From Siderastrea radians (Eukaryota > Cnidaria > Anthozoa > Scleractinia > Rhizangiidae), in NCBI GenBank assembly GCA_964017195.1, contig OZ024887.1, positions 60,566,811-60,630,810 of the forward strand: 64,000 nt of DNA, in the 5' to 3' direction. Below are positions 39,301 to 47,419 of this stretch, piece after piece. Made by a program: the position numbers and the translations under genes. The first letter of the stretch is position 1. Every line of letters starts with the position of its first letter. The notes under the pieces are model-generated. The model was given only the letters and a program-made list of their open reading frames with translations. It searched no databases and was not told where the DNA came from.

Positions 39301-40861
39301 CACTTAAAGGGTAAGGGTTTGAACCTTAGAGCACAGCTCCCCCTTCCAGATAGAAGTTTACTGAGTCCCACCCAACCCAGGGCAAACTTGCAATTTCTTT
39401 GTTTGTTTGTTTGTTTCAATACCAAAAATGCCAAACAGAACTAAGACTGAAAGCTGAATAGTTATCAATATTGACTGTAAGCTAAACGTAAAAATGGGGT
39501 AACGAGAATGAAAGCAGTATTTGAATCTATCAAACGTATCCAAAAAAGGCAAGCATGAAGATCGTGTACACTGTTAGTGATGCTCAGTACCTTTGCTGCT
39601 TTTTGAATAGGCTTCTTCAGAAATGCCCATGTGGGATTATCCCATTCAAGGTTCTCACATACAAGAACATAACTGTCAAATGCCTCTTCTTTTGGTTTGC
39701 GCACTGGAATAACAGGACAAGGAAGCCTTAAAAAAACAAAAACAAAGCGAAAAAAAGTCATCATATTGAAGAACAAATCAAGAGTTCAAACAGTACTTAT
39801 TATAAGATCTTTCAGATCTAAATGAAAGAGGCTTCCTCAGAAACACATAACACGTATAATACTGTGGGAAGATAAAATCTATTTTCTGTTTGTTTCTCTT
39901 TACAAAAATTCATGACATGAAAAGTGGGCGTAGTTAAGTAACATTTATAGAGCCAGAGGCTCAACTTTTGGATAAGAGCCAAAAGCTAGCTGGAGTTTAT
40001 ATTGGCTGTGTTTTGCAAGGCTAAGAAGCTTTGTTAAGTGTGTATGACCTACTGGCAAACACGGGTCAAACTAAACAAGCTAAACCTCACGTCCTTAGAT
40101 ACAGAAAGCAATTACCAAGTTGTAAAAGATATTTTCCTTAACACTGAAATTTATACAATGTAACACTTGGAAGCCAGAACAGAATGCTGAATCTTTTTTT
40201 TGAATTTTTAAAAAAAGAATCATCAAATTCATCAAACGAATATTACAGCATCAACATACAAATGAGCATTTTAATACCCTAAAATATTAATATTAAACAT
40301 CAGCTTCAATAAAGCTTTTTTGAACCAAATCATATGACATCAAACTCCACCCAAAAAACATCTCATTTTACTCAAAGAAGTTGCACAATTTCCAATTACA
40401 GGCTGTTTTCCAGGATGTAAATTTTCTTTTACCACTTAATAGCTAGTCAATTTAAAGAAAAGAAATTGCTTCATGTTTTAAAGACACAATCTTTAGTTTA
40501 CAGTCCCTTCTCTTACGGGGACGAGAAATTTTTGCACCCCAAGGCGGGTCCCACACCAAGGTTTTAACAACGTCGACTACGGTTAACCTGAAATCATCTT
40601 TTGCTTAAACTAAGTTTCACCTGTAATTTAAGAACGAGCTAAACTAATGAACGGATAAAATTTATAAAATTGTACATTTCATGACCATCCCGGGAAAAAG
40701 TACCACCTCGGCGTGCACAGCCATTTTTATCGCAGAAAGACAGTCTTTGAGAAATGTGTGTGCACTACGAAATCTTGTCCTAACAGAACGCGGACAAAAC
40801 CATTTACTGTAAATACGCACTAAAAGTTTGCACTTTACCTCAAATCCCCTCCTTCTGACAT
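13136..40861 (-). CDS. M17 family aminopeptidase (LAP-like)
   Basis: Nineteen exons, from the start codon: 40861-40839, 39726-39591, 38290-38234, 36605-36523, 35901-35793, 35702-35628, 35262-35222, 34319-34217, 33565-33490, 32191-32106, 26544-26480, 25771-25732, 19966-19891, 18809-18691, 18117-18031, 16110-16053, 15747-15698, 14122-13991, 13270-13136. All introns have GT-AG ends and phases match throughout, giving 1551 nt and 516 aa. The N-terminal part ([27 protein letters not shown]) precedes an M17 catalytic domain. Metal and catalytic residues by family rule: K263 in LVGK, D268 in YDTGG, K275 in ADIK, D286 in RDKCGAA, and D346, E348, R350 in NTDAEGR; their spacing matches bovine leucine aminopeptidase. 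The family removes N-terminal residues from peptides, usually as a cytosolic hexamer with two metal ions. The overall pattern recalls the nematode W07G4.4 branch. The first exon carries only seven codons plus two bases; ATG at 40861 was chosen because only it gives a phase-2 donor. Introns 10 and 12 exceed 5 kb and hold mobile elements. Confidence 0.95.
13729..13982. mobile_element. MITE-like element, family A copy 2 (both ends)
   Basis: The left end AGCGGTTTTCAGTTGAGTGT and right end ACACTCATTGCAAAACTGCT are imperfect inverted repeats. The interior carries CAATCAGATGTAAAACC and AAACCAAAACCAATCGTGAC, shared with copies at 5954, 53247 and 62828. No open reading frame and a length of 254 bp indicate a non-autonomous element. 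It lies in the last intron of the aminopeptidase gene, with its end about 8 bp inside the splice donor of exon 18. Confidence 0.85.
14417..14806. mobile_element. MITE-like element, family B copy 1
   Basis: Inverted ends TTAAAGGGGCTATGTCACG at 14417 and CGTGACATGACCCCTTTAA ending at 14806 bound about 390 bp of non-coding DNA inside aminopeptidase intron 17. A second, shorter member lies at 33941-34181. No transposase is encoded. Confidence 0.85.
16190..17288. mobile_element. Inverted-repeat element with AATCGATAAAAATC ends
   Basis: AGTCAATCGATAAAAATC at 16190-16207 matches in reverse complement, with one mismatch, GATTTTTATCGAATGACT at 17271-17288. Both subterminal regions are thick with GATTTTTA-CCGATT and AATCGATA motifs. 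The interior has a microsatellite and no recognisable protein. I could not find a target duplication. It lies in intron 15 of the aminopeptidase gene. Confidence 0.65.
17002..17063. repeat. (AAT)n microsatellite
   Basis: About 20 uninterrupted ATA/AAT triplets. A minus-strand poly-tyrosine reading frame across it is an artefact of the repeat. Confidence 0.95.
18141..18407. mobile_element. Dispersed repeat, family C copy 1
   Basis: A 267-bp segment with GGTTTGGATACCAGACCTTA near one end and GTTTGGATATCCTGATGAAA near the other is found again in reverse orientation at 52988-53250. Internal similarity includes CCAAGAATTATGAATGCTTGAGAAGCC. It is non-coding and begins only about 24 bp from the acceptor of aminopeptidase exon 15. 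Confidence 0.8.
19481..19867. repeat. Tandem duplication, ~193-bp unit
   Basis: Copy one (19481-19673) and copy two (19674-about 19867) share TACTTAATTACATGCTAATG, GTCATCCATGACCTTAGGG and AGCTCCATGCCAAAACCCAAA with few changes. The second copy ends about 24 bp before the splice donor of aminopeptidase exon 13, so the duplication is intronic. Confidence 0.9.
20462..20607 (+). repeat. 5' LTR of the gypsy-type element
   Basis: Starts TGTAGCGGAC and ends TACTACA. It shares GTGTCGGATTGCT, GAGAATAAAAGACAG and TTGTCCCTCAGCA with the 3' LTR at 25101-25279. The flank GTAT at 20458-20461 matches the bases just after the 3' LTR. AATAAA inside the LTR could serve as a polyadenylation signal. Confidence 0.85.
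22143..22367 (+). pseudogene. Retrotransposon aspartyl protease remnant
   Basis: A 74-aa open block contains LIDTGA followed by a hydrophobic VTIVS stretch and later [12 protein letters not shown], the usual pattern of a retropepsin active site and flap region. The frame breaks afterwards. In life it would process the element's Gag-Pol polyprotein; here it is a fragment between the gag and reverse transcriptase remnants. Confidence 0.75.
22790..23440 (+). pseudogene. Retrotransposon reverse transcriptase remnant
   Basis: The first block, to 23137, ends with [20 protein letters not shown] and [11 protein letters not shown], typical of the fingers region of gypsy-type enzymes. The second block, after stops, shows [14 protein letters not shown] and the catalytic YLDDIIV near 23388. 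Stop codons and frame changes separate the two, so no enzyme can be made. Confidence 0.8.
23725..24513 (+). pseudogene. Retrotransposon RNase H region and tail
   Basis: A 262-aa open block with [34 protein letters not shown] and [20 protein letters not shown] matches the RNase H end of gypsy-type Pol and the start of the linker before integrase. The frame then diverges into low-similarity sequence, and the integrase core does not follow. It is the longest surviving frame of the element. Confidence 0.8.
25101..25279 (+). repeat. 3' LTR of the gypsy-type element
   Basis: Starts TGTGGTGAAG and ends GTGCTACA, followed by the target-site copy GTAT. A purine-rich stretch (GGAAGATGGGGAA, near 25084) precedes it, as expected for a polypurine tract. 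It is about 33 bp longer than the 5' LTR, with scattered differences, so the insertion is old. Confidence 0.85.
25460..25632. repeat. Minisatellite, ~45-bp unit, about four copies
   Basis: Four imperfect units of the type CCCCAGCCCAAAATTCC followed by a GGTACCCTCC-like segment. On the minus strand it produces a repetitive Gly/Ile/Phe/Leu reading frame, which is a by-product of the repeat. It lies in intron 12 of the aminopeptidase gene, just beside exon 12. Confidence 0.8.
27406..27732 (+). pseudogene. THAP zinc-finger fragment with a lost ligand
   Basis: The open stretch reads CRMRGW near 27439, then [23 protein letters not shown] and KPGSIPAI, ending at TGA 27732. This follows the THAP pattern: Cys-x(2-4)-Cys, an IS-H-P step, C-x2-H with F, and a late P-x-I. 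THAP domains are N-terminal DNA-binding zinc fingers, found in host factors and P-like transposases. The expected second Cys of the C2CH set is Trp (TGG at 27454), and no ATG precedes the first Cys in this frame. It is most likely a dead fragment, or one exon whose first exon is elsewhere. It lies in intron 10 of the aminopeptidase gene, in the opposite direction. Confidence 0.6.
27883..30379. mobile_element. Possible element bounded by TGTCAGGGCTCGA ends
   Basis: TGTCAGGGCTCGA occurs at 27883-27895, and its exact reverse complement at 29483-29495 and 30367-30379. Next to the outer two ends lie CTTGCCC-TTCGGGCAAG and CTTGCCCCTCGGGCAAG hairpins; next to the middle end are GGCTAGTGAAA repeats. 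The outer pair is flanked by TA on both sides. No transposase is visible. The structure could be one element with an internal insertion, or two related elements. Confidence 0.5.
28180..29145. repeat. Degenerate minisatellite, ~45-bp unit, ~20 copies
   Basis: Almost a kilobase is built from loose repeats of TTAGTCTTGTCTTCTCAACG followed by TTTCTCCGTACGTTAGTACG and TTCGTAC-type ends. Units differ from each other widely, so the array is old. It lies between TGTCAGGGCTCGA ends in intron 10 of the aminopeptidase gene. The short reading frames across it come from the repeat. Confidence 0.8.
33266..33328. repeat. Short tandem repeat, AAAGGTTAAT type
   Basis: Six to seven imperfect copies of AAAGGTTAATA lie in intron 9 of the aminopeptidase gene. 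No other feature overlaps. Confidence 0.85.
33941..34181. mobile_element. MITE-like element, family B copy 2
   Basis: TTAAAGGAACTATGTCACGG at the left and CCGTGATGTAGCTCCTTTAA at the right are imperfect inverted repeats and match the ends of the element at 14417-14806. It is 241 bp, non-coding, and sits in intron 8 of the aminopeptidase gene, about 35 bp from exon 8. Confidence 0.85.
36988..37177 (-). mobile_element. tRNA-derived SINE
   Basis: Read on the minus strand from 37177, the head carries an A-box-like TGGCACATTGGTGAG and, at tRNA-like distance, a B-box-like GGCTCGATTCCC. A GTTGAGTTTATTGTTG body and a tail with CAACATTTCTAAATTCC follow. It is about 190 bp and non-coding. The combination of an RNA polymerase III internal promoter with a conserved body is typical of a tRNA-derived SINE, and the body resembles one I recall as common in cnidarian genomes. 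It lies in aminopeptidase intron 3. Confidence 0.8.
38651..38805. repeat. Imperfect hairpin, ~50-bp arms
   Basis: TGTGGTTCAAATTTTTCTTT on the left returns as AAAGAAAAATTTGAACCACA on the right, and the inner arms TTCAAACCA and TGGTTTGAA also pair. It is intronic (aminopeptidase intron 2) and has no coding potential, so it is probably a foldback element. Confidence 0.8.
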
Positions 40862-41085
40862 TCTTTCTGGTAAAACACGGCACAACAACCACACTCCACA
40901 AACTCACGTGAGAAATGCTCGATACTGACCCAGAAATCGGAAATGTCATTCATGTAAACTACACGAGACGCAGTCCCTCTCGGACTAATTTGCCCGAAAG
41001 GGGACTAAGGCTAGACCAAATTTTCCTCCCTTGTTCGATACTGCAGTGCTTGCTACAGATCTTTCGGAGGAACTGTTTTTACGCG
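40862..41085. promoter_or_regulatory. Shared promoter region, aminopeptidase and PRR5
   Basis: Only 224 bp separate the two divergent start codons. No TATA box stands out. A palindromic CTCACGTGAG occupies 40903-40912; its core TCACGTGA is the E-box type bound by MITF/TFE and USF factors in animals. The arrangement suggests a bidirectional promoter; actual transcription start sites cannot be read from sequence. Confidence 0.6.
40903..40912. promoter_or_regulatory. Palindromic E-box CTCACGTGAG
   Basis: A 10-bp perfect palindrome centred in the divergent intergenic region, 42 bp from the aminopeptidase start codon. A core like this is known from lysosomal and metabolic genes controlled by MITF/TFE factors, but its use here is an inference. 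Confidence 0.5.
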
Positions 41086-43782
41086 ATGGCTCGTCCACCG
41101 GTGTCAAGTTTGAGTGATTTGTTGAGAGCCCAACCATCTATGCCAATAGTTGGGGTACCGCGGCCAAGAAGTCCAAGATTGAACGACAAAAAGTTCACTT
41201 ACGTGGGTGGAAAGAATGAAGATTGGAACACGGTTTCAAACGCCGTTACCGCTCTGTTTCAACGCAAGAAGTTATCAAAATTAGAACTAAGCAGTCTCAC
41301 AGAGAAGGTGAAAACAGTTAAACAAGAAATCGGTGGTCCCGCTATATGTGAGCGGTTTAAGGAATCTCTGGTTAAGGGAATGATTATACTACGCGAGGAC
41401 GTGAAAGCCAAAAATGGCGAAGTTTTATTAGACAAGCTTGCCGATAGCTGGTCCTATTTCTTTTGCACGATACTGCCATTACTCCAGGCAATTTTTTTCG
41501 ATATTCAGTCTCGCGAGGCGCAATCTACAAGGTCAATCGCTCTGTTAAACTTTCGAGATGTTGTTGTTTTAAAAACCAAACTGGAAGAAGCATTTGTTAT
41601 GGACTTGACTGTGCCTCCTACACTGGTTCAGATGTTGTTGATCTTACAGGTGAGGCTGAGAATGTTCTCTTGGGGGCTGATTACATGAGGCAGGCTGGCC
41701 CGGTTAGCCAAGCTGGCTCGGTTTACCGAGATCTCGTTACATCTATTAAACGCACTGAAAATCAACTTCGCGATTACATGGAGAAATCTCAACCCAACTT
41801 GCTGGGATCCCACCAAGGTGATGCCGGTATACCTGCTAGACGGGCTGAAAATCTACCATGTAATCGCGATTGCTGAGCCGGCCCTGTTATCCAGGCCAAC
41901 ACTTTCTTGCAGCTAAATTTCGCTTCAGAGCAAAATGGCTCACCAGAAGAGTGATATTTCTCTTTCTTTATAACACATGAAGGTTTATCAGACCATAAAC
42001 CTGTAAACAATACACCAAAATAATGGATTAGTGAAAGGAAAGTCACTCGATTCATTCTCTTTGATGTAGCCATCTTTTCACTCAACAGCTGCTAAATTTA
42101 GCCACAGGCGGGCTGGCTTGCCTCATTTACAATCAATGTATGTCACGTGTGAACATCATTTGCGAATTTGAAATGAACATCCAAAATTCCTCTTTGTAAA
42201 TTCCAAGAATTGAATGGAATCTTGAAAATTTTGCATCAGAAAGTCGCGAATTAACTGCAAAATACTATCCCCATTCAGATGAAAAACCTGGTATTTCTTA
42301 AATACCTCATATTTTATAGAAAAATGATATTTCATAACTATTTATATTTGATCAACCAACAAAGTTCTCACGGGAATTCTGAATCTCCTAACTAGTGTTC
42401 AAAATTGAAATGCAAATTCGAGAACTTGGTTCGAATGACAAAGATATGGTTCATGCGTGACGTAGATTGACTGTAATACTGGGCTGAGCAGTCATCTTGG
42501 CAGAATGAGCCAGCATGGCTAACCGAGCCAGCCCGGCTCATGTAATTTGTCCCTTGTACTGTTCACAGGTTATTTGAAGTGCTTTAATTTGATGGGTTCT
42601 CTCACCATTGCAGGGGTTACCATAGCCTGTATTAGCAGGCCCACAAAAAAGTGGAGGGGGTGGGGTATTCTTAAAAGTGTGAAAAAGTATGATGTGCCAG
42701 GGTAGAGGGTAAAATATGATGAAGGGAAAGAAAATGGGAGCAATTTGAGAATACCTGGCCAACTTCAAACAGTAGGAAATCTCTGCTCCCATGGTCCCGT
42801 AGTCAGTGATTGATATTGTTGTTTTAGCTCCTGCTCCTGCAGTACTACAGTCCCATAATCAAACAATAATTAATAATTAAGTTAAGTAAACTGGTGTCTC
42901 CATAGTCCTGTAGTTCCATAGTCTAGGAATAGTTAAGGTAAAATGAGTGCTAACACAGTCCTGTAGTTGATGAATAATCAACTTTAACTAAAACAAGTGC
43001 TCCTGCAGTCCAGTAGTCCCTTAGTTGAAGACTAGTGAATTCAAAATTACTTTGGTAAAACTGGTGCTTGTTTTGCTTGGTGCATTTAAAGAATGAGGAT
43101 GAAACACATTTCTATGATGCATTGATGTACATGTATGGTGTGACATAACTTTGTGACAACAGCACTGTCTGTTGAACAACAAAGTTGTTATGTAGGGGTT
43201 TAGAGAGGAGTAAGAGAGAATTGTTGAGTGACATGTTGGTGGAAATGTCTGGAACCTTTTATTTTCAGGATAGCCTCTGATAAGTGCATAATTACTTCCA
43301 ATGGGTGACTAGTGTAGTTAACGAGCCGTTGTAATTTCTTTCAGTTGACTCTAGTTTGTATATAACATGCTTGCTCATCATTTCTCTTACAGAGCGTTCA
43401 TGATGATCAAAGTAGCAGGAACTACAGAAAACTGGAACATTTAATCTCCTATGTTGTGCAACCTTACTTAAGTTCTACTGGACTTCGAGCAAAACCTTCA
43501 AAACCAGTACTAGACACTAAAAAGAGTGAAAGTAGTGAGGAGCCAACTAGTGCTACAGAAAATGTTACACCAAATAGAGCATCAGAAAGTGTAACACCAC
43601 ACAGTCAGAGGCCACGCCCTGTTAGTGTGGGGTCCCTAGAACTTCAGTCAAGATACTCAGCTGACAGACTTCATGAGGCTGCACTTCAAGCAGGACCAGT
43701 CAGGCGTTTTACCTTTAATGAAGGTATAGCAGAATCAAGTGGGAGCTCTGTGTTTGGCTCTAGCTCCTCCACTGTTGCCTAG
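41086..43782 (+). CDS. PRR5: PRR5/Protor-like subunit of mTORC2
   Basis: Two coding exons, 41086-41649 and 43393-43782, join in phase 0 (donor CAG-gtgagg, acceptor ctcttacag) to give 317 aa. The N-terminal half matches the HbrB/PRR5 domain: WNTVSNAVTALFQRKKLSKL, KGMIILREDV, WSYFFCTILPLLQAIFFDIQ, and the splice-spanning VQMLLILQ-SVHDD, which is nearly invariant in human PRR5 and PRR5L. The C-terminal third is Ser/Thr-rich and low in similarity, as in relatives (about 370-390 aa in human). Protor proteins bind Rictor and support mTORC2 signalling to SGK/Akt in the cytoplasm. An in-frame ATG at 40915 would add 57 residues, but these look like 5' leader; MARPPVSSLSDLL resembles the family start. 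It shares a promoter region with the aminopeptidase gene. Confidence 0.92.
41681..42546. mobile_element. Inverted-repeat element in the PRR5 intron (outer)
   Basis: TTACATGAGGCAGGCTGGCC at the left and AGCCAGCCCGGCTCATGTAA at the right form imperfect inverted ends of about 45 bp, both rich in GGCTNGGTTAGCC-like steps. The interior repeats CGCGATTACATGGAGAAAT and, inverted, CCATGTAATCGCGATT. No protein is encoded. A second element, 42127-42476, appears to have inserted within it. It begins about 30 bp inside the PRR5 intron. Confidence 0.7.
42127..42476. mobile_element. Nested element, family D copy 1
   Basis: The ends TTACAATCAATGTATGTCAC and GTGACGTAGATTGACTGTAA are imperfect inverted repeats matching the ends of the 1-kb element at 51036-52047. 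It is about 350 bp and lies within the element at 41681-42546. Confidence 0.7.
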
Positions 43783-44127
43783 AGACTATGTGTCCTGTGC
43801 CATTCTAACATCTGTTCCTCAACTGACAAAGGCAAGGACTGGGGGTGGGGTGGGGGGGGGGGGTAGGTCTGCAAGCTGCTGTTAATAATTTGTTCCAGGT
43901 CCATGTTTTGGGAACTTCACTCGGATAGGTTGTTATGATGAACTGCTGCTCCCATTATTTGCAACTTAACTTATATTTATTATATTTTGTCTAGCTTTTG
44001 GGATATGAGGACCCCCTATGAATAACAGCCTCATTACTTCTCTATCCATAGCTATGCAGTCAAGCCTCTTAAACATGGTCACCAAAGAGACAGGGATGAG
44101 CATATATATATATATAATATATATATT

Positions 44128-44266
44128 TTGAAAAAAGGAAAAAACCACACTTTCATCCCGACAAGCCTGTTTCATGATTGCTCACTCTTCAAAAAATCCC
44201 CTGAAGAGTGAGCAATCACGAAACAGGCTTGTCGGGATGAAAGTGTAGTTTTTTTCTATTTTCAAA
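44128..44266. repeat. Long near-perfect hairpin, ~66-bp arms
   Basis: The left arm (with CATCCCGACAAGCCTGTTTC and GATTGCTCACTCTTCA) pairs almost completely with the right arm (TGAAGAGTGAGCAATC and GAAACAGGCTTGTCGGGATG). The loop is about ten bases and TA-rich runs flank both sides. This is a foldback element or MITE; it is non-coding. Confidence 0.9.
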
Positions 44267-44349
44267 ATATATATTACGCTCTACTTTAACGTATCGAGCA
44301 CTGTACTTCGGAAAAATCGAAACACAAAATTTATATATATAATATTACG

Positions 44350-44409
44350 GAGTTGTCTAATTATATAGCAGAATTTCTATGGATAGTGGCCTAGCCTCTT
44401 CTGGACAAA
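44350..44409 (+). repeat. Left copy of a ~60-bp direct repeat
   Basis: The segment GAGTTGTCTAATTATATAGC through CTTCTGGACAAA recurs at 45832-45886. This copy has five extra bases (AGCCT) near its end. The two copies bracket about 1.4 kb of repeat DNA. Confidence 0.9.
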
Positions 44410-45831
44410 TATATATATATATATATTTATTAAAAACTGGACTAGGTATATTGGATTTCTAGCATTTTGATTGGCTCAACGGAGCTAGGCTATCAGCTCA
44501 TATACCTGCTGCGACCAAATATGGTCAATGAACACTCAACAACAAAGTGAGCTGAAAGTTTTTTCCCCGCGAGCAACCCGGCGAGAAAAATGGACGAGAA
44601 AATCACTTGCCAGCAAATTTAAATTAAGCAGAAATTCCAACAGCGTCACCAACAAGCATCACCAACAGCGTAGTCTAACAAAAGTCATAATTGTTTGAAG
44701 AAACTGTGCAGAAATAGAAATTTAAGCATTAAGCGTTGTGTTTACAATTAATTTCTTTCATCGATCGTCACGTCGATCATTGAAATTGAACAAACGGTAG
44801 GTTTTATCAGAAAGGATTTCCACTCCATAATATCAAGACAAGACATAAAATAAAACACAGTGAAATGGGGCAGGAGCATTTAATAAAAACTATCACACAT
44901 CCATGGCAAGTCGGTGCGAAAATCATGAAGCAGTCTAAACAAGTAAGCTTACTAAAAAAAATACAGCTGCAAACTACCAAGAAGGAAGGGCGAGATTGTT
45001 TTTCGGCTTTAACACGCAAAATTGACACTGGTTTACCTGCACTTGTTGTAGCTCTGCGTTCCAACAGGTCCAAATGCTCAGATAGAAATCGGATGCCATG
45101 TAAACGGAGTTGAATCGCTTTTCCAGTTGTTTGAATGTTGTTTTTACCATTCCGTCCGCAACCTTTAAACCGAGAACAACTGCATTTTGCGCTTTCCGTT
45201 TAACAAACTATGATGGTGAATTCTAATGTTCCTCGCTACAGTAATCTTGCTTCTGAGCTGCATAGAAAATACCTCTTTAAGTTCAACTGTTCAAATTTGT
45301 TCTGTCTTCATTTCGATCAAACACGCACATGATGGCTCCGTTGTGCGAACAGATTACAAACTTGTTCAGTTCTACTCCAGCAGCTATATGGTGAAATTGT
45401 ACAGCTTCAATCCGCTTTGAACGATGATTACAACAATGTTCAGGAAAAATCAAACATGTACGATATTTCAGAGCCAATAATTATAAGATTTTTTCCAAAA
45501 CTTGTGCTACTTTGTTCACTTTCGAGCAGTTTTCATTGATTCATTCAGCTTTGCAATGAAACGCTGCAGCACTTCGCAAGGTTTTGGCGCCTTTTTCGTT
45601 CAGTCATGTGATCGATTCTTGTTCCGCTTAAATTTCTTTTCTCATTTTTCCCTTTCTTTCTTGATTTTTTTTTTAATAGTGGTTAAGTTTTTAATAAAAC
45701 AATTATTCTACTCGGGCTTGCTGGATATCAAATGATTATAACCAACTCGGCGCTACGCGCCTCGTTGGTTATCTATCATTCGATATCCAGCGCGCCCTCG
45801 TAGAATAATTGTTAAATATAATTATATATAA
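44410..45831. mobile_element. Non-coding insertion between direct repeats
   Basis: About 1.4 kb bracketed by the direct repeat at 44350 and 45832. It starts with TA microsatellite and ends in the hairpin at 45698-45813. The reading frames near 44807-45113 on both strands have no domain I recognise. A transposable element is likely because of its position and ends, but no transposase was seen. Confidence 0.5.
45698..45813. repeat. Hairpin, ~55-bp arms
   Basis: AACAATTATTCTACTCGGGC and GGATATCAAATGATTATAAC on the left pair with GTTATCTATCATTCGATATC and TCGTAGAATAATTGTT on the right, with the centre CGGCGCTACGCGCCTCG. It is the right-hand end of the insertion at 44410-45831. Confidence 0.9.
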
Positions 45832-45886
45832 GAGTTGTCTAATTATATAGCAGAATTTCTATGGATAGTGGCCTCTTCTGGACAAA
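45832..45886 (+). repeat. Right copy of the ~60-bp direct repeat
   Basis: Matches 44350-44409 base for base over GAGTTGTCTAATTATATAGC and TTTCTATGGATAGTGGCC, without the five-base AGCCT insert. Confidence 0.9.
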
Positions 45887-46697
45887 GTGAACTGTCTGTA
45901 AGAGACAGGTCTCTGTAAGAAGAGGTTCGACTTGTTTCATAACAGTGATGGTCAGTGCACATGGAAAAGTGATTATTGACAGCACTTTGTAGACATCCCC
46001 TTTTCTTGGCAGGAACAACTCAGCGATCTTTATGCAGGCTAAAGAGTATGCTCTGTAATATTAAGACAATCTGAATCTGTCACACTTCTGTCAGCACATG
46101 GCAGGCAATTTAATTCCTTCATTGAATGTCACTGAAATTCTAACTGAGGCTTCTTAGAGCTACGTGCTTGGTTGTGCTTTTCTCTGTGGTATAGATTAAG
46201 GAAGCTTGTAGGTGTAGTTTTTCTTATGGTTAATGCATAGAGATAGACAGTACCCAATTGACATCTAATGCAGTGTTAAGGAAAATTCCTTTCGTACTGC
46301 TTTGACGATGCATTATTTGGATGATGATGATAAAATGATGCCCACCAGGAGGAAAAATATTTGCTTAATATAAGGTAGCTGTAAAGACTTTTTGCCCTAT
46401 TTTAACTTTAGCTGGTATGACTGTATACAACTTCATGTACCATGCACCACACATCAGTTTTAATGCTCTATGAAGCAGTATTGAAGATCTACAGGTAGAG
46501 AAAACATTTGACTTCAGATATTTCATATGTGAATCAAAAGTTGGTTAATTCTACACATACCTCTTTGCAAACCACAGCAAGAATCCCATATTGATTTGCA
46601 AATGTCATACACTAATTGTCAAACTAATTTGAGTTCGCTCATGAAGTAAACAACAAGACCTATATGTACATCATATGGTATAAAATAATGGCCACTA

Positions 46698-46874
46698 AAC
46701 TTTGAGGTCAGGGGTGAGATTCATGAAGCCCTCCTAAGTTAAGGTGCATCCTATTTGTTGCTCTTTGACAATAGCTTATTGTTATTCCAGCAATGGACTT
46801 TTGTTAAGAAACAATACTTAGGATGCATCTTAACTTAAGAGGGCTTCATGAATCTCACCCCTGACCTCAAAGTT
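46698..46874. mobile_element. Foldback element, ~56-bp arms
   Basis: AACTTTGAGGTCAGGGGTGA and GATTCATGAAGCCCTCCTAA at the left return with two mismatches as TTAAGAGGGCTTCATGAATC and TCACCCCTGACCTCAAAGTT at the right. The element is 177 bp and non-coding. Confidence 0.9.
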
Positions 46875-47419
46875 ACCAGGCTAGCCCCAGGTTACCAGCA
46901 AGATAATGCTGGTGGTAATCCTGCAAAAAGACTAGGATCCCATCCAAGGGGTGAATAGTGATACTCTTAGTTGTTTTTTGGGACACCTGTGGTTTGTGTG
47001 ACTGCCTTTACATGTCACGTTTGATACCCACTCAGGTCATGTTTTTACACCATATTTGCATGCTTGGATGTAACTGATGATGTGCATAATATTCAGACAC
47101 TCATTGCTGAACCTAGGAAGAGGAATTCTTTCACTTAGATGAGTCTGACTTGCTCTGGTCTAGTGTATTATCGCCTCTGATGATGGACTATCAAATAAAA
47201 GTTTTGTAAATGACCAATTTAAGTTTGTCAACCTCAACTTACTGAACTAAGATAATTCTGCATTGATTATTTCCATCAGTGAATGAGTGTCCAGGAGAAA
47301 CAAGAACTGTTCCATTTGAGTAGACTTTGATTCCTGTGAGGTATTCCCATACAAAAGTAACAGTGGTTAGGGTGTTTAAATCTAAAATGACCACCATGGC
47401 CTTACCCTGGTAACTTTTA

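Noticed and set aside
40500..40600. Possible extra aminopeptidase exon after an AG acceptor near 40590
   Set aside because: Its only open frame cannot join exon 2 in phase, and exons 1 and 2 already join without it.
40662..40949. Minus-strand ATG at 40724 as the aminopeptidase start
   Set aside because: All possible donors after it give phase 0 or 1, while exon 2 needs two carried bases. ATG at 40861 with donor at 40838 fits exactly.
40915..41085. Upstream in-frame ATG for PRR5
   Set aside because: The added 57 residues have no family similarity and would leave only 53 bp between divergent start codons; MARPPVSSLSDLL is a better match to the family start.
44807..45113. Overlapping 80-codon frames on both strands
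   Set aside because: They lie inside a repeat insertion and show no domain.
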